A stretch of 47,760 nucleotides of DNA from Lapidilactobacillus gannanensis (GTDB lineage: Bacteria > Bacillota > Bacilli > Lactobacillales > Lactobacillaceae): the NCBI RefSeq assembly GCF_003946675.1, contig NZ_RHOT01000018.1, forward strand, positions 1-47,760, given 5' to 3'. A model generated the notes under the pieces. That model made no database searches and was not told the origin of the DNA. It saw nothing but the letters and a program-made list of their open reading frames with translations. Of the stretch, positions 17,344 to 27,742 are shown piece after piece. The position numbers and the translations under genes are program-made. Each line of letters begins with the position of its first letter. The first letter of the stretch is position 1.

Positions 17344-17460
17344 AGTGTGAGGAGCTGCGAGAGCGCGCGTAGGCTAACTTCAAATATTTTGATGAGCGGT
17401 GTCAACCGATCATTGAAATATTTAAGTTAGCCATAGCACGCTGCAGCTCCGAACACGTTT
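17344..17460 (-). repeat. Palindromic element, tandem copy 3
   Basis: 117 bp. Base stem GAGCTGC/GCAGCTC, then GCTAACTT/AAGTTAGC, AAATATTT on both arms, tip CGGT-GTCA-ACCG. The three copies fill most of the 499-bp gap between sigH and rpmG; the remaining flanks show no gene. Confidence 0.85.
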
Positions 17461-17533
17461 TGCTTGCATGCATATAAACCGCGCTAGTCAAGCTGCGTAA
17501 CATCACTTCAATGACTTATTTGGGCAACCATCA

Positions 17534-18109
17534 TTAAGTTTTATCCTTAATAAACTCACGCATCTTACCATGACAACGATCAATGCCACGTCGAACTTGT
17601 TCCTCTGTACAATCTAAGTGCCGGCATGTTTCTTCCAGTGTCTGTTGTTGGCAGGCCACGCGAAAAGATTGTAATTCAAAATAAGACAGTGTTTTCAAAA
17701 ACTGTTCCATTTCAAAAAAGCTTTGTGTCTTTAACTGAGTGGGATAGCAAATACTCCCGTAACTGTTTTCCTCAGCCAAATAATCCTCCAGTGGCAAACT
17801 CTGGTGATTACTTTGACGCTTTAAAGCCAACTCATGCCGTAATAAACTACGCAAATGATTATGAAAGCGTAGTTTAAAAAAGGCACCAAACTGACAGTTA
17901 TGATCAGTTCGATATAATAAACAAGTCTCATAGCAAACAATTCGAGCTTCTTGTTGCCAATCATCTTGATCAAATAATTTAAAATAAAATTGCTGGGCAG
18001 CGCGGCAGATCATTGGTTGGTATTTTTTCACCAGTGATTCCAGGGCTTGGGAATCGCTATGATCTTGAACTGCCTTAATTAGTAATAATTCGTTCTGATT
18101 AATGCTCAT
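17534..18109 (-). CDS. sigH: Sigma-70 family factor, SigH/ComX type
   Basis: 191 aa. Region 2 is recognisable at FKLFDQDDWQQEARIVCYE; a region-4-like HTH lies near LEETCRHLDCTEEQVRRGIDR. Its place between rlmB and rpmG is that of sigH in Bacillus and of the SigH/ComX factor of lactobacilli, linked there to competence genes. The sequence diverges from SigH more than the neighbouring genes do from their orthologs, as is usual for this factor. ATG at 18109; the ribosome site GGAG lies in a 7-bp hairpin. rae1, next to sigH in Bacillus, is absent. Confidence 0.85.
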   Translation of the reverse strand: MSINQNELLLIKAVQDHSDSQALESLVKKYQPMICRAAQQFYFKLFDQDDWQQEARIVCYETCLLYRTDHNCQFGAFFKLRFHNHLRSLLRHELALKRQSNHQSLPLEDYLAEENSYGSICYPTQLKTQSFFEMEQFLKTLSYFELQSFRVACQQQTLEETCRHLDCTEEQVRRGIDRCHGKMREFIKDKT

Positions 18110-18115
18110 AAAAGT

Positions 18116-18135
18116 ATCGCTCCTTTATGAGCGAT
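18116..18135 (-). promoter_or_regulatory. Hairpin covering the sigH ribosome-binding site
   Basis: Perfect 7-bp stem ATCGCTC / GAGCGAT with a 6-nt loop; the minus-strand transcript has AAAGGAG partly in the loop and partly in the 3' arm, 10 nt before the start codon. On the plus strand the same hairpin is followed by TTTTT and could be a terminator, but no plus-strand gene needs one here. Confidence 0.6.
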
Positions 18136-18404
18136 TTTTGGTACTCTCAGCATAACCTATTCAACTTTGTGTTGTAAGCGAACAAGTGTTTATTTTATAA
18201 TTAATTCTTTTTGAGCACTGATATTAAGCTGTTATTGTTATTAAAATATTTCTAATTGCTATCATAAATGGTAAAGCAATACAATAAATGAGTTCATCTG
18301 AGCAATCTATTTTTACTGCAACAATGATGTCCGACCTTGTCATCTCACTGGTCCCTGAACCATAGTGGCGCTGTGAAGAAAGTAAAAAAAATACCTCATA
18401 ATCA

Positions 18405-18421
18405 TTAGACAGCCTGTCTAA
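18405..18421. repeat. 17-bp perfect palindrome in the rlmB-sigH gap
   Basis: TTAGACAG-C-CTGTCTAA, 47 bp past the rlmB stop. No T-run follows, so it looks more like a protein-binding dyad than a terminator. The rest of 18136-18468 is AT-rich and shows no gene. Confidence 0.5.
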
Positions 18422-18468
18422 AAATCATAAAGTACTTCAATTACACAATATCTTAATGAGCAAGTTTA

Positions 18469-19377
18469 TTAAGCCTGCTGAGGGCTAGCTGTTACTGGAT
18501 GGCGCTGATCAAATATATGATATAGCAAAATCGAAGTGGCCACGCTGGCATTTAAACTCTGAACATGACCAATCATCGGAATAGTGACCATCCCATCGAC
18601 TGTTTTGGCAACTAACGGGGAAATCCCCTTGCCTTCATTACCAATAACTAAAGCGACTGGTCCCCGACTATTCCAAATACGATAATCTTCTCCAGCCATA
18701 GCAGTCCCGAAAACCCAGATCCCCTGCTCTTTCAAATCGTTGATTGTAGCTGTTAAATTAGTCACCCGAGCAACCAAAACATGTTCCAGAGCGCCAGTCG
18801 CTGTTTTGGCAACAACAGCTGTCACGCCAACAGCACGACGTTTAGGTATGATTACACCATGAACCCCAATCGCATCCGCCGTTCGTAAAATTGAACCCAA
18901 ATTATGCGGATCATTTAAATTGTCTAGGATTAAGATCAATGGTGGTTCATTAGCGGCTTTTGCCTTAGCTAAAATATCGGTCACTTCTGCATATTGGTAT
19001 GGGGCAAGCGTTAATAAGACGCCTTGATGATTACCAGCAGCTGTTAAGTCATCGAGGCGACTCTTAGGCACCTCTTGCAAAACTAATTTGTTTTTTTGAC
19101 TGAATTCAACCACTTTAGTCGCTAAATCACCGTGCAAACCCTTTTGCATGAAGATTTTATTCACGGAGCGAGGATCACCACTTTTAACATACTCCAAAAC
19201 AGCATGCTTGCCATAAATAAATTCAGCATTATCCGTTTCGCTCTCGGTGATTGGCGCCGTGGTTGGTGCCTCAACAGCCGGTCGGCGATGATGCTGTTTG
19301 CCTTCATTAGTCCGTGGATATTTCTTGCCACGATTATCTTGCTTAAAGGGTGCTTTATTTCTTGGTTGTTTCTTCAC
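18469..19377 (-). CDS. rlmB: 23S rRNA (guanosine2251-2'-O)-methyltransferase RlmB
   Basis: 302 aa SpoU/TrmH-family knotted methyltransferase. A basic, disordered N-terminal 50 residues is followed by the L30e-like substrate domain ([12 protein letters not shown]) and the SPOUT domain with [26 protein letters not shown] and [17 protein letters not shown] start at 19377, GGAG ahead, inside the 3' end of mrnC (23-bp overlap). Confidence 0.94.
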   Translation of the reverse strand: MKKQPRNKAPFKQDNRGKKYPRTNEGKQHHRRPAVEAPTTAPITESETDNAEFIYGKHAVLEYVKSGDPRSVNKIFMQKGLHGDLATKVVEFSQKNKLVLQEVPKSRLDDLTAAGNHQGVLLTLAPYQYAEVTDILAKAKAANEPPLILILDNLNDPHNLGSILRTADAIGVHGVIIPKRRAVGVTAVVAKTATGALEHVLVARVTNLTATINDLKEQGIWVFGTAMAGEDYRIWNSRGPVALVIGNEGKGISPLVAKTVDGMVTIPMIGHVQSLNASVATSILLYHIFDQRHPVTASPQQA

Positions 19378-19768
19378 GTTTTTTCTCCACTTCTGTCAGG
19401 CACCATTGGGCCAACTCAGCAATTCGTGCCTCTTGTTTGGTCAACTTTAAATAACCAAACACAGCTTCAAATCCGGTCGACATCCGATAAGTAATTACTT
19501 CTGTATTTTTTGCTTTGGTGTAGCTTTTAGCATTGCGTCCACGATGATAAACTGCCAATTCCGCCGACGTGAGAATTTGTTCAGTTTGCATCTGTTCAAT
19601 TAATGCCGCCTGAGCCTTAGCCGATACAAATTGTACCGCTTGTCGTTGTAACTGATTAGGTTTACTGACCCCAAGTTCAAGCAGGTGTTCCCGAACAAAA
19701 ACTTCATAAACGCCGTCGCCTAAATAAGCTAAGGCAATACCATTCAAGCTTTGCGCTAAATTACTCAT
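19355..19768 (-). CDS. mrnC: Mini-ribonuclease 3
   Basis: 137 aa RNase III catalytic domain without dsRNA-binding domain ([20 protein letters not shown]). Matures 23S rRNA ends in Firmicutes. ATG at 19768 overlaps the cysS stop as ATGA; a GTG four codons earlier is possible but less likely. The order cysS-mrnC-rlmB is conserved. Confidence 0.93.
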   Translation of the reverse strand: MSNLAQSLNGIALAYLGDGVYEVFVREHLLELGVSKPNQLQRQAVQFVSAKAQAALIEQMQTEQILTSAELAVYHRGRNAKSYTKAKNTEVITYRMSTGFEAVFGYLKLTKQEARIAELAQWCLTEVEKKREETTKK

Positions 19769-21171
19769 GCGCGACGCCACCTCGTTCCTTGGGCTGTGTC
19801 CTCTAGAATAATACCAGCAGCAGTCAATTGATCACGAATCTCGTCACTAGTTTGATAGTCTTTCGCTGCTCGGGCTGCATTTCGCTTGACAATTAGATCG
19901 GCTACTTCTGCATCTAACCCCACTGTCTGACTTAAATCAACACCATAAATCTCGACAAATTGGTCAAGTTGCTGAACTAAAGCCATTAAAGTGTCTAGTT
20001 TAATTTCTGGATTGAGCGCGTACTTATTCATAAAACGAACATATTCGTGAATGACGGCAAGGCCATTTTGAACATTAAAATCATCGTCAAAGGCTGTTTT
20101 GAATTGATCAACAAATAAATGGCGCTGGCCATCAATTGCCACATCATTACCAGCAACAGCATCTTTTCGCCGATATAACAAATTAGCGCGGGCAATTTTG
20201 AAACGCTGAATTTCCGCTAAAGCATCATCCAAACCAGCTTCAGTATAACGTAATGGTCGCCGATAATGAGTTGCTGCCATGAAAAATCGAATAGCTTGCG
20301 GATCAAATTGACTGAGCGCTTCGTGAGCAGTCACAAAGTTACCTAAAGACTTACTCATTTTTTCGTCATCAGTGCCTACGGTCACAAAACCATTATGCAA
20401 CCAATAATTAGCAAACTTCTGGCCCGTAAAAGTCTCGCTTTGGGCAATTTCATTTTCATGATGTGGGAAAGTTAAATCTTCACCACCACCATGAATATCA
20501 ATCGTCTTACCCAGGTATTTAATCGCCATTACTGAACATTCAACATGCCAGCCTGGTGAACCAGGCCCCCATGGTGACTCCCAGAAAACCTCGCCAGGCT
20601 TAGCTGCCTTCCATAAAGCAAAGTCAATTGGATCTTCCTTACGTGCCGTTTCCTCAGAGTTGGTTCGTTGGCTAGCGCCAACTTCTAATTCTGATAACGG
20701 CTGATGCGAAAGTTTACCGTATTCTGGAAATTTCTTAGCGCGAAAATAAACATCCCCGGCAACTTCATAAGCCATGCCTTGTTCAACCAGATTAGTCACC
20801 AAGTCAATAATCTCTTTAATATTCTCGGTTGCCCGAGGATGATAAGTTGCTGGTTCGATATTTAAAGCAGCACTATCTTCATTAACTGCAGCAATATATT
20901 TAGCTGCAACTGCCGCGACTGTTGTTTTTTCAGCTGTTGCTGTCCGGGCTAATTTTTCACCAATATCAGTGAAATTGGAAATATAATCAACTTGATAGCC
21001 ACTAAATTCCAAATAACGCCGAATAGTGTCAAAAGCCACCGCACTACGAGCATTACCAATATGAATATAATTATAAACGGTAGGCCCACAAACATACATC
21101 CGCACCTTACCAGGTTCAATTGATTTAAAAGGTTCTTTTTCGCGAGTTAACGTGTTGAAAACTTCCAGCAT
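19765..21171 (-). CDS. cysS: Cysteinyl-tRNA synthetase
   Basis: 468 aa class I synthetase. Zinc/Cys site [16 protein letters not shown] with the HIGH-like [28 protein letters not shown] and the KMSKSLGNF loop. ATG at 21171 behind GGAGG. No T-box is visible in the 130 bp upstream. cysE, between gltX and cysS in Bacillus, is absent. Confidence 0.97.
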   Translation of the reverse strand: MLEVFNTLTREKEPFKSIEPGKVRMYVCGPTVYNYIHIGNARSAVAFDTIRRYLEFSGYQVDYISNFTDIGEKLARTATAEKTTVAAVAAKYIAAVNEDSAALNIEPATYHPRATENIKEIIDLVTNLVEQGMAYEVAGDVYFRAKKFPEYGKLSHQPLSELEVGASQRTNSEETARKEDPIDFALWKAAKPGEVFWESPWGPGSPGWHVECSVMAIKYLGKTIDIHGGGEDLTFPHHENEIAQSETFTGQKFANYWLHNGFVTVGTDDEKMSKSLGNFVTAHEALSQFDPQAIRFFMAATHYRRPLRYTEAGLDDALAEIQRFKIARANLLYRRKDAVAGNDVAIDGQRHLFVDQFKTAFDDDFNVQNGLAVIHEYVRFMNKYALNPEIKLDTLMALVQQLDQFVEIYGVDLSQTVGLDAEVADLIVKRNAARAAKDYQTSDEIRDQLTAAGIILEDTAQGTRWRRA

Positions 21172-21220
21172 GGACTAATAACCTCCATTAAGTTGTATCG
21201 TTTCAGAATTAAAGTGAATA

Positions 21221-21251
21221 TAAAAAGACTGAAACAAAATTGTTCCAGTCT
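21221..21251 (-). terminator. Terminator of gltX
   Basis: Stem AGACTGGAACA / TGTTTCAGTCT (one G-U), then TTTTTAT on the minus strand, 50 bp past the gltX stop. Confidence 0.85.
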
Positions 21252-21301
21252 CTAATATAGCATAAAAGTAAGCTAGTTTGATATCAAGTTTAGCGAAACA
21301 A

Positions 21302-22792
21302 TTAGGCTTGCATTTGCTTCAAAGTTTCAACAATATGCTTGGCAGTTTTTTCACGGCCTAATAATTCTAGGGATTCGCCTAATTGGGGACCATGCATTGA
21401 ACGCGTAGTAGCAATTCGAATTGGCATGTACAATTTACGACCGCGAACGCCAGTATCCTTCTGAACTTGTTTAACAACTTTCATAATTTGAACAGAAGTA
21501 AAGTGATCAATGTTGTCAATTCCTGCTTTGAAAGCTTCCAAAACTGGTAAGGCATCATCATCAGCTAATTCCTTCATTGCTGCTTCATCAAGTTCTTGTG
21601 GTTCTTCAAAGAAGACATCAGAAAGTTCTGTGATTTGCGCAGTATAACTCATTTGATCCTTATAAAGGGAGATTAACTGCCGGGCCCATTCAATCTCCAT
21701 TGGTTGGGGATCGTTGTTGACACGGCCTGCTTTAATCAAAGCATGTAAGGACAAGTCGGTGATAACTTCGCTATCGGCCTTCTTCACATATTGGTTATTG
21801 ACCCATTCCAACTTCTTCGCATCAAAAGCTGCTGGTGACTTACTCAAACGTTTTTCATCAAATTCTTTAATGAGTTCTTTACGGTTAAAGACTTCGTTCG
21901 TGCCTACAGGTGACCAACCTAGTAAAGCAATGAAATTAAACATTGCATCAGGTAAATAACCTAATTCTTTATATTGTTCAATAAATTGAAGAACACTTTC
22001 ATCACGTTTGCTAAGTTTCTTACCAGTGGCCGCGTTAATAATCAGCGTCATGTGGCCAAAGACAGGCGGATTCCAACCAAAAGCTTCATAAATCATCAAT
22101 TGTTTTGGTGTGTTAGCAATATGATCGTCCCCACGCAGAACATGAGTAATTTTCATCATATGATCATCAACAACAACCGCAAAGTTATAAGTTGGCATGC
22201 CGTCGCGCTTCTGAATGACGAAGTCACCACCAACTGCTTCTGAATCAAAACTAATGTCGCCCTTAACTAAATCTTTGAACTTGTAAGTCCGATTTTCAGG
22301 AACGTGGAAACGAATAACTGGTTCCAAACCTTTTGCTTTAGCAGCGGCAATTTTAGCTTGCTTCTCATCCTCAGATAATCCAGCGTATTCGTAAACGTAA
22401 TGTGGCATTTCACTGTTAGCCCGTTGTTCTTCACGTTCGGCTTCCAACTCGTCTTCAGTTTTATAAGATTCGTATGCTAAGCCACGATCAACTAACTGTT
22501 GAATCAGTGGTTGATAGATTGACATCCGTTCAGACTGACGATATGGGCCATAATCGCCGCCAATATCAGGACCTTCATCCCAATCCATTCCCAGCCACTT
22601 CAGGTTTTCTAACTGGCTTTGCTCGCCACCAACCATGTTTCGTTTAGTATCCGTATCTTCAATCCGAATAATAAACTTACCTTTATTGTGTCGTGCAAAT
22701 AAGTAGTTAAATAACGCAGTCCGGGCGTTACCAATGTGTAAGTGTCCTGTTGGACTTGGTGCGTAACGAACTCGAATTTCATCCTTTGCCAT
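21302..22792 (-). CDS. gltX: Glutamyl-tRNA synthetase
   Basis: 496 aa from ATG at 22792 ([28 protein letters not shown]), behind GGAG. HIGH-like HIGN and KLSKRDES are present. Probably the non-discriminating form that also charges tRNA-Gln, as in most Firmicutes; the sequence alone does not prove it. Own promoter and terminator. Confidence 0.97.
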   Translation of the reverse strand: MAKDEIRVRYAPSPTGHLHIGNARTALFNYLFARHNKGKFIIRIEDTDTKRNMVGGEQSQLENLKWLGMDWDEGPDIGGDYGPYRQSERMSIYQPLIQQLVDRGLAYESYKTEDELEAEREEQRANSEMPHYVYEYAGLSEDEKQAKIAAAKAKGLEPVIRFHVPENRTYKFKDLVKGDISFDSEAVGGDFVIQKRDGMPTYNFAVVVDDHMMKITHVLRGDDHIANTPKQLMIYEAFGWNPPVFGHMTLIINAATGKKLSKRDESVLQFIEQYKELGYLPDAMFNFIALLGWSPVGTNEVFNRKELIKEFDEKRLSKSPAAFDAKKLEWVNNQYVKKADSEVITDLSLHALIKAGRVNNDPQPMEIEWARQLISLYKDQMSYTAQITELSDVFFEEPQELDEAAMKELADDDALPVLEAFKAGIDNIDHFTSVQIMKVVKQVQKDTGVRGRKLYMPIRIATTRSMHGPQLGESLELLGREKTAKHIVETLKQMQA

Positions 22793-22880
22793 GTTCAAAA
22801 TACTCCTTTTTCTGAAAATACCAATTACAAGTGTAACGATTTTAGTGAGTTAAAACAAGGGCTGAGCCCCAACTAAAAAC

Positions 22881-22909
22881 ATAATTTAGTTCAATTTTAG
22901 TTTTGTCAA
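22881..22909 (-). promoter_or_regulatory. Promoter of gltX
   Basis: -35 TTGACA at 22904-22909, 17-bp spacer, -10 AATTAT at 22881-22886. A short GGGGCT/AGCCC inverted repeat lies about 10 bp downstream in the leader. Confidence 0.6.
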
Positions 22910-22941
22910 TATTTATCGGGTTTCAATCACAACCTTTTTGA

Positions 22942-23129
22942 GGCTGGGACTGAAGTGTCACTTTTGTTAAAAATAAATTTGGGTTGCTGAAACGTGTTCT
23001 CAAAAGGCAACCGGTTCCGCTTAACGTAAAAATGCTCACCGACTGACCGCCTTTTGGCACATTCTCATTTAAAGAAGCTGGTGGCAGACTAAGTGGCTTT
23101 TATCAAACACTGCTTCTCAGTCCGTTGCC
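22942..23129 (+). repeat. Dispersed palindromic element, copy B
   Basis: Contains GCTGAAACGTGTTCTCAAAA and then GGCAACCGGTTCCGCTTAACG; the partner arm is GCCTTTT near 23049, followed by GGCACATTC. An outer pair GGGACTGA / TCAGTCC encloses the whole. It begins 11 bp past the yacL stop codon and fills most of the 348-bp gltX-yacL gap. Confidence 0.75.
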
Positions 23130-23140
23130 AGAAAAACGAT

Positions 23141-24265
23141 TTATTTTTTACTAGCATGTTCGGTAATCCCGTGCTGAGCATGTAACGGTTTTGCAAAAAT
23201 CATCCGACCAGCTGCCGTCTGTAAAGCACTGGTAATGACCACTTGAATTTCTTTATTTAAGTAGTACTGACCATCTTCAACAACAACCATGGTGCCATCT
23301 TCTAAGTAAGCAACCCCTTGTTGTCGTTCAGTCCCAGCTTTAACGACTGTGACTGTCATCGCTTCGCCAGGTAAAACAGCTGGTTTCAGCGCGTTGGCTA
23401 GTTGATTAATATTTAAGACAGGTACGTTCTGAAATTCAGAAACCTTGTTTAAATTGTAATCATTAGTCACAACAATGCCGTCAATCAACTTAGCTAGCTT
23501 AATTAATTTACTATCAACTTCAGTTAAATCGTCAAAGTCACCATCATAATTTTCAATTTTGACTTCAGGATCATCCTTCATCTCATTAAGAATATCTAAG
23601 CCACGACGACCGCGAGCACGTTTCAAACTATCAGCAGAATCCGAGATCAACTGCAATTCATGAACCACAAAAACGGGGACCAGTAAAACACCTTCTACAA
23701 AGCCTGTCTTAACTAACTCATGGATTCGGCCATCAATAATCACACTGGTATCCAAAATCTTATACTTATGGAAATTATCGTCAGGCTTGCGATCATAAAT
23801 CAAATTTTCGACATTATTATCACTGCGTCGTTTACTAAACAGCTTCCGCCAGTCATCCATTTGAGTCGTCCCCAAACGAAAACCAAGATAGCCTAAAACA
23901 ACCATCAATAGAATTGGCAGAAAAGTATTAATCAGAGAAATATTAATGCGATAAAGTGGAATAGCAATAACATTCGCCAGTAATAACCCGATTAGCAAGA
24001 ATAACGAACCAAAAAGTAATTTCGTTGGATTCATCGCTAATATCTGTTTCTCCTTCTTACCTAAGAAACGTGCTAATGGCGGTAACAGCAATAACGACAA
24101 AAGATATAGAATAATTGCGCCAAGCAGTAAATTCGTTAAAGTCGTGTTTAACCAGCGGACATCAGCAAGGCCGAGTACTTCCCATAATGCTGGTAAAAAA
24201 GAATAGCCTGCAAAAGCCCCTGCAATGACAAAAAGTAATCGACCAATAAATTGTTTCCGTCTCAT
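23141..24265 (-). CDS. yacL: PIN/TRAM domain membrane protein YacL
   Basis: 374 aa from ATG at 24265, behind AAGGAGGTGA. Four hydrophobic segments in the first 140 residues, then a PIN nuclease-like domain (KILDTSVIIDGRIHEL, VVTNDYNLNKVSE) and a C-terminal TRAM-like domain (GVAYLEDGTMVVVEDG). The acidic PIN residues are present, so RNase activity is possible; the physiological role is unresolved. Follows radA by 36 bp, as in Bacillus. Confidence 0.9.
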   Translation of the reverse strand: MRRKQFIGRLLFVIAGAFAGYSFLPALWEVLGLADVRWLNTTLTNLLLGAIILYLLSLLLLPPLARFLGKKEKQILAMNPTKLLFGSLFLLIGLLLANVIAIPLYRINISLINTFLPILLMVVLGYLGFRLGTTQMDDWRKLFSKRRSDNNVENLIYDRKPDDNFHKYKILDTSVIIDGRIHELVKTGFVEGVLLVPVFVVHELQLISDSADSLKRARGRRGLDILNEMKDDPEVKIENYDGDFDDLTEVDSKLIKLAKLIDGIVVTNDYNLNKVSEFQNVPVLNINQLANALKPAVLPGEAMTVTVVKAGTERQQGVAYLEDGTMVVVEDGQYYLNKEIQVVITSALQTAAGRMIFAKPLHAQHGITEHASKK

Positions 24266-24301
24266 AAATTTCACCTCCTTTCAAATCACTTCAAATTATA
24301 C

Positions 24302-25699
24302 TTAATCATTTGTATCCTGAAAAACCAAATAAATTGCCTGCTTGATTGTTTTAACACCAATTACTGCGATCCCCGCTGGCGCTTCCAGATCCGCTAAATT
24401 GTTTTTAGGGACAAATGCACGTTTAAAACCTAATTTAGCAGCCTCACGTAACCGTTCTTGTACCCGATTTACTCGCCGAATTTCGCCAGTTAGTCCGATT
24501 TCGCCAATAAAACAATCATCGGCGGGAATTTCTTTATTACGATAACTAGAGACAATCGCTAAGGCAATTGACAAATCAATTGCCGGCTCATCTAATTTTA
24601 CCCCACCAGTAGCTTTAAGATAAGCATCTTGATTTTGTAACATCAAATTAGCGCGTTTCTCTAAAACAGCCATAATTAGCGCCACGCGATTATGATCAAG
24701 ACCGGCTGCTGTTCGTTTAGCATTGCCATACATCGTTGGAGTAATCAAAGCCTGAATTTCTACCAGAATTGGCCGCGTGCCTTCCAAAGAAACGACCACC
24801 GCTGACCCAGTCGCATCAGCTAATCGTTCCTCAAGGAAAAGTTCAGAAGGATTCGCCACTTCACGAAGACCATCTTCGTGCATTTCAAAAATTCCCAATT
24901 CATTAGTCGAACCAAAGCGATTTTTCACTGATCGCAGAATGCGATAAGCATGATGCAGGTCGCCCTCAAAATAAAGAACAGTATCGACCATATGCTCCAG
25001 AATTTTAGGACCAGCAATCGCGCCATCTTTAGTCACATGGCCAACAACAAAAACTGTCCGCTGTTGTGTCTTGGCGATTTGCATCAATTCGGCAGTTACT
25101 TCGCGAATTTGTGAAACACTGCCAACAGCTGAACTTAATTCAGGAACATTCATCGTTTGCACCGAATCAATCACAATAAATTTTGGATCCAGTTCCGCAA
25201 TAGTTTCTCGAATTGCGGTCATGTTTGTTTCTGGATATAAGTATAGCTTAGCACCTTTAACGCCTAAACGCGAAGCTCGCAACTTGATTTGGCCAGAACT
25301 TTCTTCACCAGAAACATAGAGCACTTTATCCCCAGTTGCCTGCAGCTGTCCACACACTTGTAACAACAACGTTGACTTACCAATACCAGGGTCACCACCA
25401 ATAAGAATTAACGAGCCTGGCACAATTCCGCCGCCTAAAACACGATTCAATTCACCAAGTTCAGTTTTGATGCGAGGCTGCTTAGTTAAATCAACTTGAC
25501 TTAACAACTGCGGCTTTTGTCGGTCCGTAAAGCTTCGTTGGCGACTAGGTTGCGCAGCAGCTGCAGCAGCACTTGGTGTGGGCTGAACTTCTTCTTCGAC
25601 CATCTGATTCCAGGCCCCGCAATTAGGACAACGGCCAAAATTAGTTGGTGAGGTGTAGCCGCAATTCTGGCAAACATATTGAGTTTTGATTTTCGCCAT
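24302..25699 (-). CDS. radA: DNA repair protein RadA (Sms)
   Basis: 465 aa. Cys4 zinc finger CQNCGY...CPNCGAW, RecA-like core with Walker [13 protein letters not shown], the RadA-specific KNRFG motif, and a C-terminal Lon-like domain. Helps branch migration in recombination and in transformation. An alanine-rich linker (residues 45-50) is local. ATG at 25699. Confidence 0.96.
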   Translation of the reverse strand: MAKIKTQYVCQNCGYTSPTNFGRCPNCGAWNQMVEEEVQPTPSAAAAAAQPSRQRSFTDRQKPQLLSQVDLTKQPRIKTELGELNRVLGGGIVPGSLILIGGDPGIGKSTLLLQVCGQLQATGDKVLYVSGEESSGQIKLRASRLGVKGAKLYLYPETNMTAIRETIAELDPKFIVIDSVQTMNVPELSSAVGSVSQIREVTAELMQIAKTQQRTVFVVGHVTKDGAIAGPKILEHMVDTVLYFEGDLHHAYRILRSVKNRFGSTNELGIFEMHEDGLREVANPSELFLEERLADATGSAVVVSLEGTRPILVEIQALITPTMYGNAKRTAAGLDHNRVALIMAVLEKRANLMLQNQDAYLKATGGVKLDEPAIDLSIALAIVSSYRNKEIPADDCFIGEIGLTGEIRRVNRVQERLREAAKLGFKRAFVPKNNLADLEAPAGIAVIGVKTIKQAIYLVFQDTND

Positions 25700-25777
25700 A
25701 TGAACTCCTTATTATTTTCCTATTACTATTAAATACGCAATCGTGATCAAAAAAATATTTTGAATTACCTGATCAGT

Positions 25778-26317
25778 TTATCGACCTGAGGAACCAAAAC
25801 CACCTTGACGTTCTTGGGTAATTGGTTCTTCATCATCAGCGGTCAAATACTTCACGAAAATTCCTTGACCTAACCGATCACCTTTTTTGATGACCTGATC
25901 TCGTAAACCATAATTAACTAACTGGAAGAAAATTTCGCCTTCATTTTTGTCATTGTTATAGTAGTCTGCATCAATCACGCCGACGCCATTAGGCAAGATC
26001 AAGAATCGCTTTAAAGGGCTGCTAGAACGATTGACCAGCAACAATACTTCATCAGCAGGCATTTTAACCTTGATGCCTGTGGGCACTAATAAGGGCCGTA
26101 AAGCAGCCTCAGCCTGTAAATAATCTTTATTCATTAATTCGTGCTCATTATTGATCTTACGAAAGACCTTAACAAAATTCATCTTCCAAATTGATGGCAA
26201 CACAAAATCCTCTGCAGCTGCAAAATCATAGCCTGCTGCATGCTTCGTTTGTCGCTGCGGTAAAGCCAGCTCCTGATCCTTAAAACGTGAAACAACCTCA
26301 AAACCACGAACACCCAT
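25778..26317 (-). CDS. dut: Deoxyuridine 5'-triphosphate nucleotidohydrolase
   Basis: 179 aa trimeric dUTPase. All five motifs can be traced: AAGYDFAA, NRSS (with SSPLKR), GVIDADYYNN, RLGQGIF and ERQGGFGSSG. A 35-residue insert between motifs 1 and 2 makes it longer than the 150-aa standard; this long form is common in lactobacilli. Removes dUTP and supplies dUMP. ATG at 26317 behind GGAGG. A TATGAT box lies about 65 bp upstream with a weak -35. Confidence 0.92.
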   Translation of the reverse strand: MGVRGFEVVSRFKDQELALPQRQTKHAAGYDFAAAEDFVLPSIWKMNFVKVFRKINNEHELMNKDYLQAEAALRPLLVPTGIKVKMPADEVLLLVNRSSSPLKRFLILPNGVGVIDADYYNNDKNEGEIFFQLVNYGLRDQVIKKGDRLGQGIFVKYLTADDEEPITQERQGGFGSSGR

Positions 26318-26585
26318 TTATGCCAAACCTCCAAAAAGTTAATTAAAGATAACAGCTCATCTAAGTTAATATCATACCATTTCTCGGCAACCTGATAAAT
26401 AATCTCTGTCAGTAAAAGCGATTAAATAAGTATTAATTACTAGCACTGGTTACTTATTATAAAAAAATCCAAATAATATGCGCAAACAGTCAGATAATCG
26501 GTGGATTGATGAATCGAAATGGACCTTGACCCAACTTACTGAAATGGCCGAAAAGAAACCAATTTTGAATTAACGCCAGATTAAA

Positions 26586-26615
26586 TTGAAGCTAGCTAAC
26601 TAAATAAGGTAGAAT
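26586..26615 (+). promoter_or_regulatory. Promoter of the GNAT-rpiA unit
   Basis: -35 TTGAAG at 26586-26591, 18-bp spacer, -10 TAGAAT at 26610-26615. The rest of the 334-bp dut-GNAT gap is AT-rich with no gene that I can support. Confidence 0.5.
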
Positions 26616-26651
26616 AAGGTTAGTTATTGAAAAGAAAAGGAGCGATGATTC

Positions 26652-26951
26652 ATGGAATTTAATTATGAACCGGGACGTTTCTATCACTTAGGACCAGATC
26701 AGAAATTATTGGCGGAAGTCACTTTTCAAGAAGCCGCCAATCATGAGTTTTATGCATTAGACCACACTTTTGTTGACCCTAGTCTGCGTGGTCAAGGAAT
26801 TGCCCGTCAATTAGTGGCTGCTGTAGTTGCCAAAGCGCGTGCTGATCACAAACAAATTATGCCGCTGTGTACTTATGCCAAACACGAATTTGAACAACGT
26901 GCAGACTACGCCGATGTTTATTATCATAATCCCAAAGGAGCTCAAGAATAG
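26652..26951 (+). CDS. Small GNAT-family N-acetyltransferase (YjdJ-like)
   Basis: 99 aa minimal GNAT fold of the COG2388 type: [16 protein letters not shown] carries the acetyl-CoA loop (RGQGIA) and [11 protein letters not shown] the C-terminal strand-helix. No substrate is known for most of the family. ATG at 26652 behind AAAGGAG; it precedes rpiA by one base, so the two are probably co-transcribed and coupled. Confidence 0.85.
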   Translation: MEFNYEPGRFYHLGPDQKLLAEVTFQEAANHEFYALDHTFVDPSLRGQGIARQLVAAVVAKARADHKQIMPLCTYAKHEFEQRADYADVYYHNPKGAQE

Positions 26952-26952
26952 C

Positions 26953-27642
26953 ATGGATCAGAATCAGTTAAAGCAGCAGGCCGCAGAAGCAGCTGTTAAA
27001 TTCATTGAAGATGGTATGGTCATTGGTTTAGGTACTGGATCAACAGTTTTTTATCTGGTAGACGCCTTAGGTCGCCGGGTGCGCGATGAACATTTACAAA
27101 TTACTGGTGTCGCTACCTCATCACGAACTGCCAAACAAGCCAGTGCTTTGGGGATTAAAATGATTGATTTAAACGACGCACCTGAACTTGACCTGACAAT
27201 TGATGGCGCCGATGAGGTCGACCGTAATTTCCAAGGGATCAAGGGTGGCGGTGCTGCTCATTTACTCGAGAAAATTGTGGCATTAAATTCTAAACGGAAT
27301 ATTTGGATTGTTGATGCCAGCAAATTAGTCGCTCACTTAGGTGCTTTCCCATTGCCGCTAGAAGTCATTCCTTTTGGCGTCGAACATCTCTACCAACGCT
27401 TAGCTGCCAGGGACCTGAAACCTAAATTTCGACTTGATGAAAGCGGTCAGCGATTACTAACCCACAATAAAAACTATGTGATTGATTTACAACTCCAGCA
27501 AATTGACGATCCACATGCACTGGCCGACTGGCTGGACCATCAAACTGGGATTGTCGAACATGGTTTGTTCCTTGATTTAGTCAATCAAGTTGTTGTTGGC
27601 CGTGAGGACGGTGTCGAAATTCTTGACGCTGGCCGTGATTAA
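26953..27642 (+). CDS. rpiA: Ribose-5-phosphate isomerase A
   Basis: 229 aa from ATG at 26953, with AAAGGAG in the end of the preceding gene. IGLGTGSTV phosphate loop, TIDGADEVD and [11 protein letters not shown] are the RpiA signatures with the catalytic Asp and Lys. Interconverts ribose-5-P and ribulose-5-P in the pentose phosphate pathway. An open frame starting 42 codons upstream lies in the GNAT gene and is not used. Confidence 0.96.
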   Translation: MDQNQLKQQAAEAAVKFIEDGMVIGLGTGSTVFYLVDALGRRVRDEHLQITGVATSSRTAKQASALGIKMIDLNDAPELDLTIDGADEVDRNFQGIKGGGAAHLLEKIVALNSKRNIWIVDASKLVAHLGAFPLPLEVIPFGVEHLYQRLAARDLKPKFRLDESGQRLLTHNKNYVIDLQLQQIDDPHALADWLDHQTGIVEHGLFLDLVNQVVVGREDGVEILDAGRD

Positions 27643-27742
27643 GCGCTGATCATTCTAAAATATCCACAACCAGCAAGCTAGCCTGGCGTCAGCATCAATT
27701 CTGTTTGATCAACTTAACTAAGCTTTTGGCACGATATAAAAG

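Noticed and set aside
17096..17460. CRISPR-like array
   Set aside because: Three copies of about 117 bp with no constant short repeat and spacer pattern, and no cas genes. The copies are hairpin elements.
21172..21300. T-box leader before cysS
   Set aside because: No TGGNACCGCG-type antiterminator sequence; only the gltX terminator is present.
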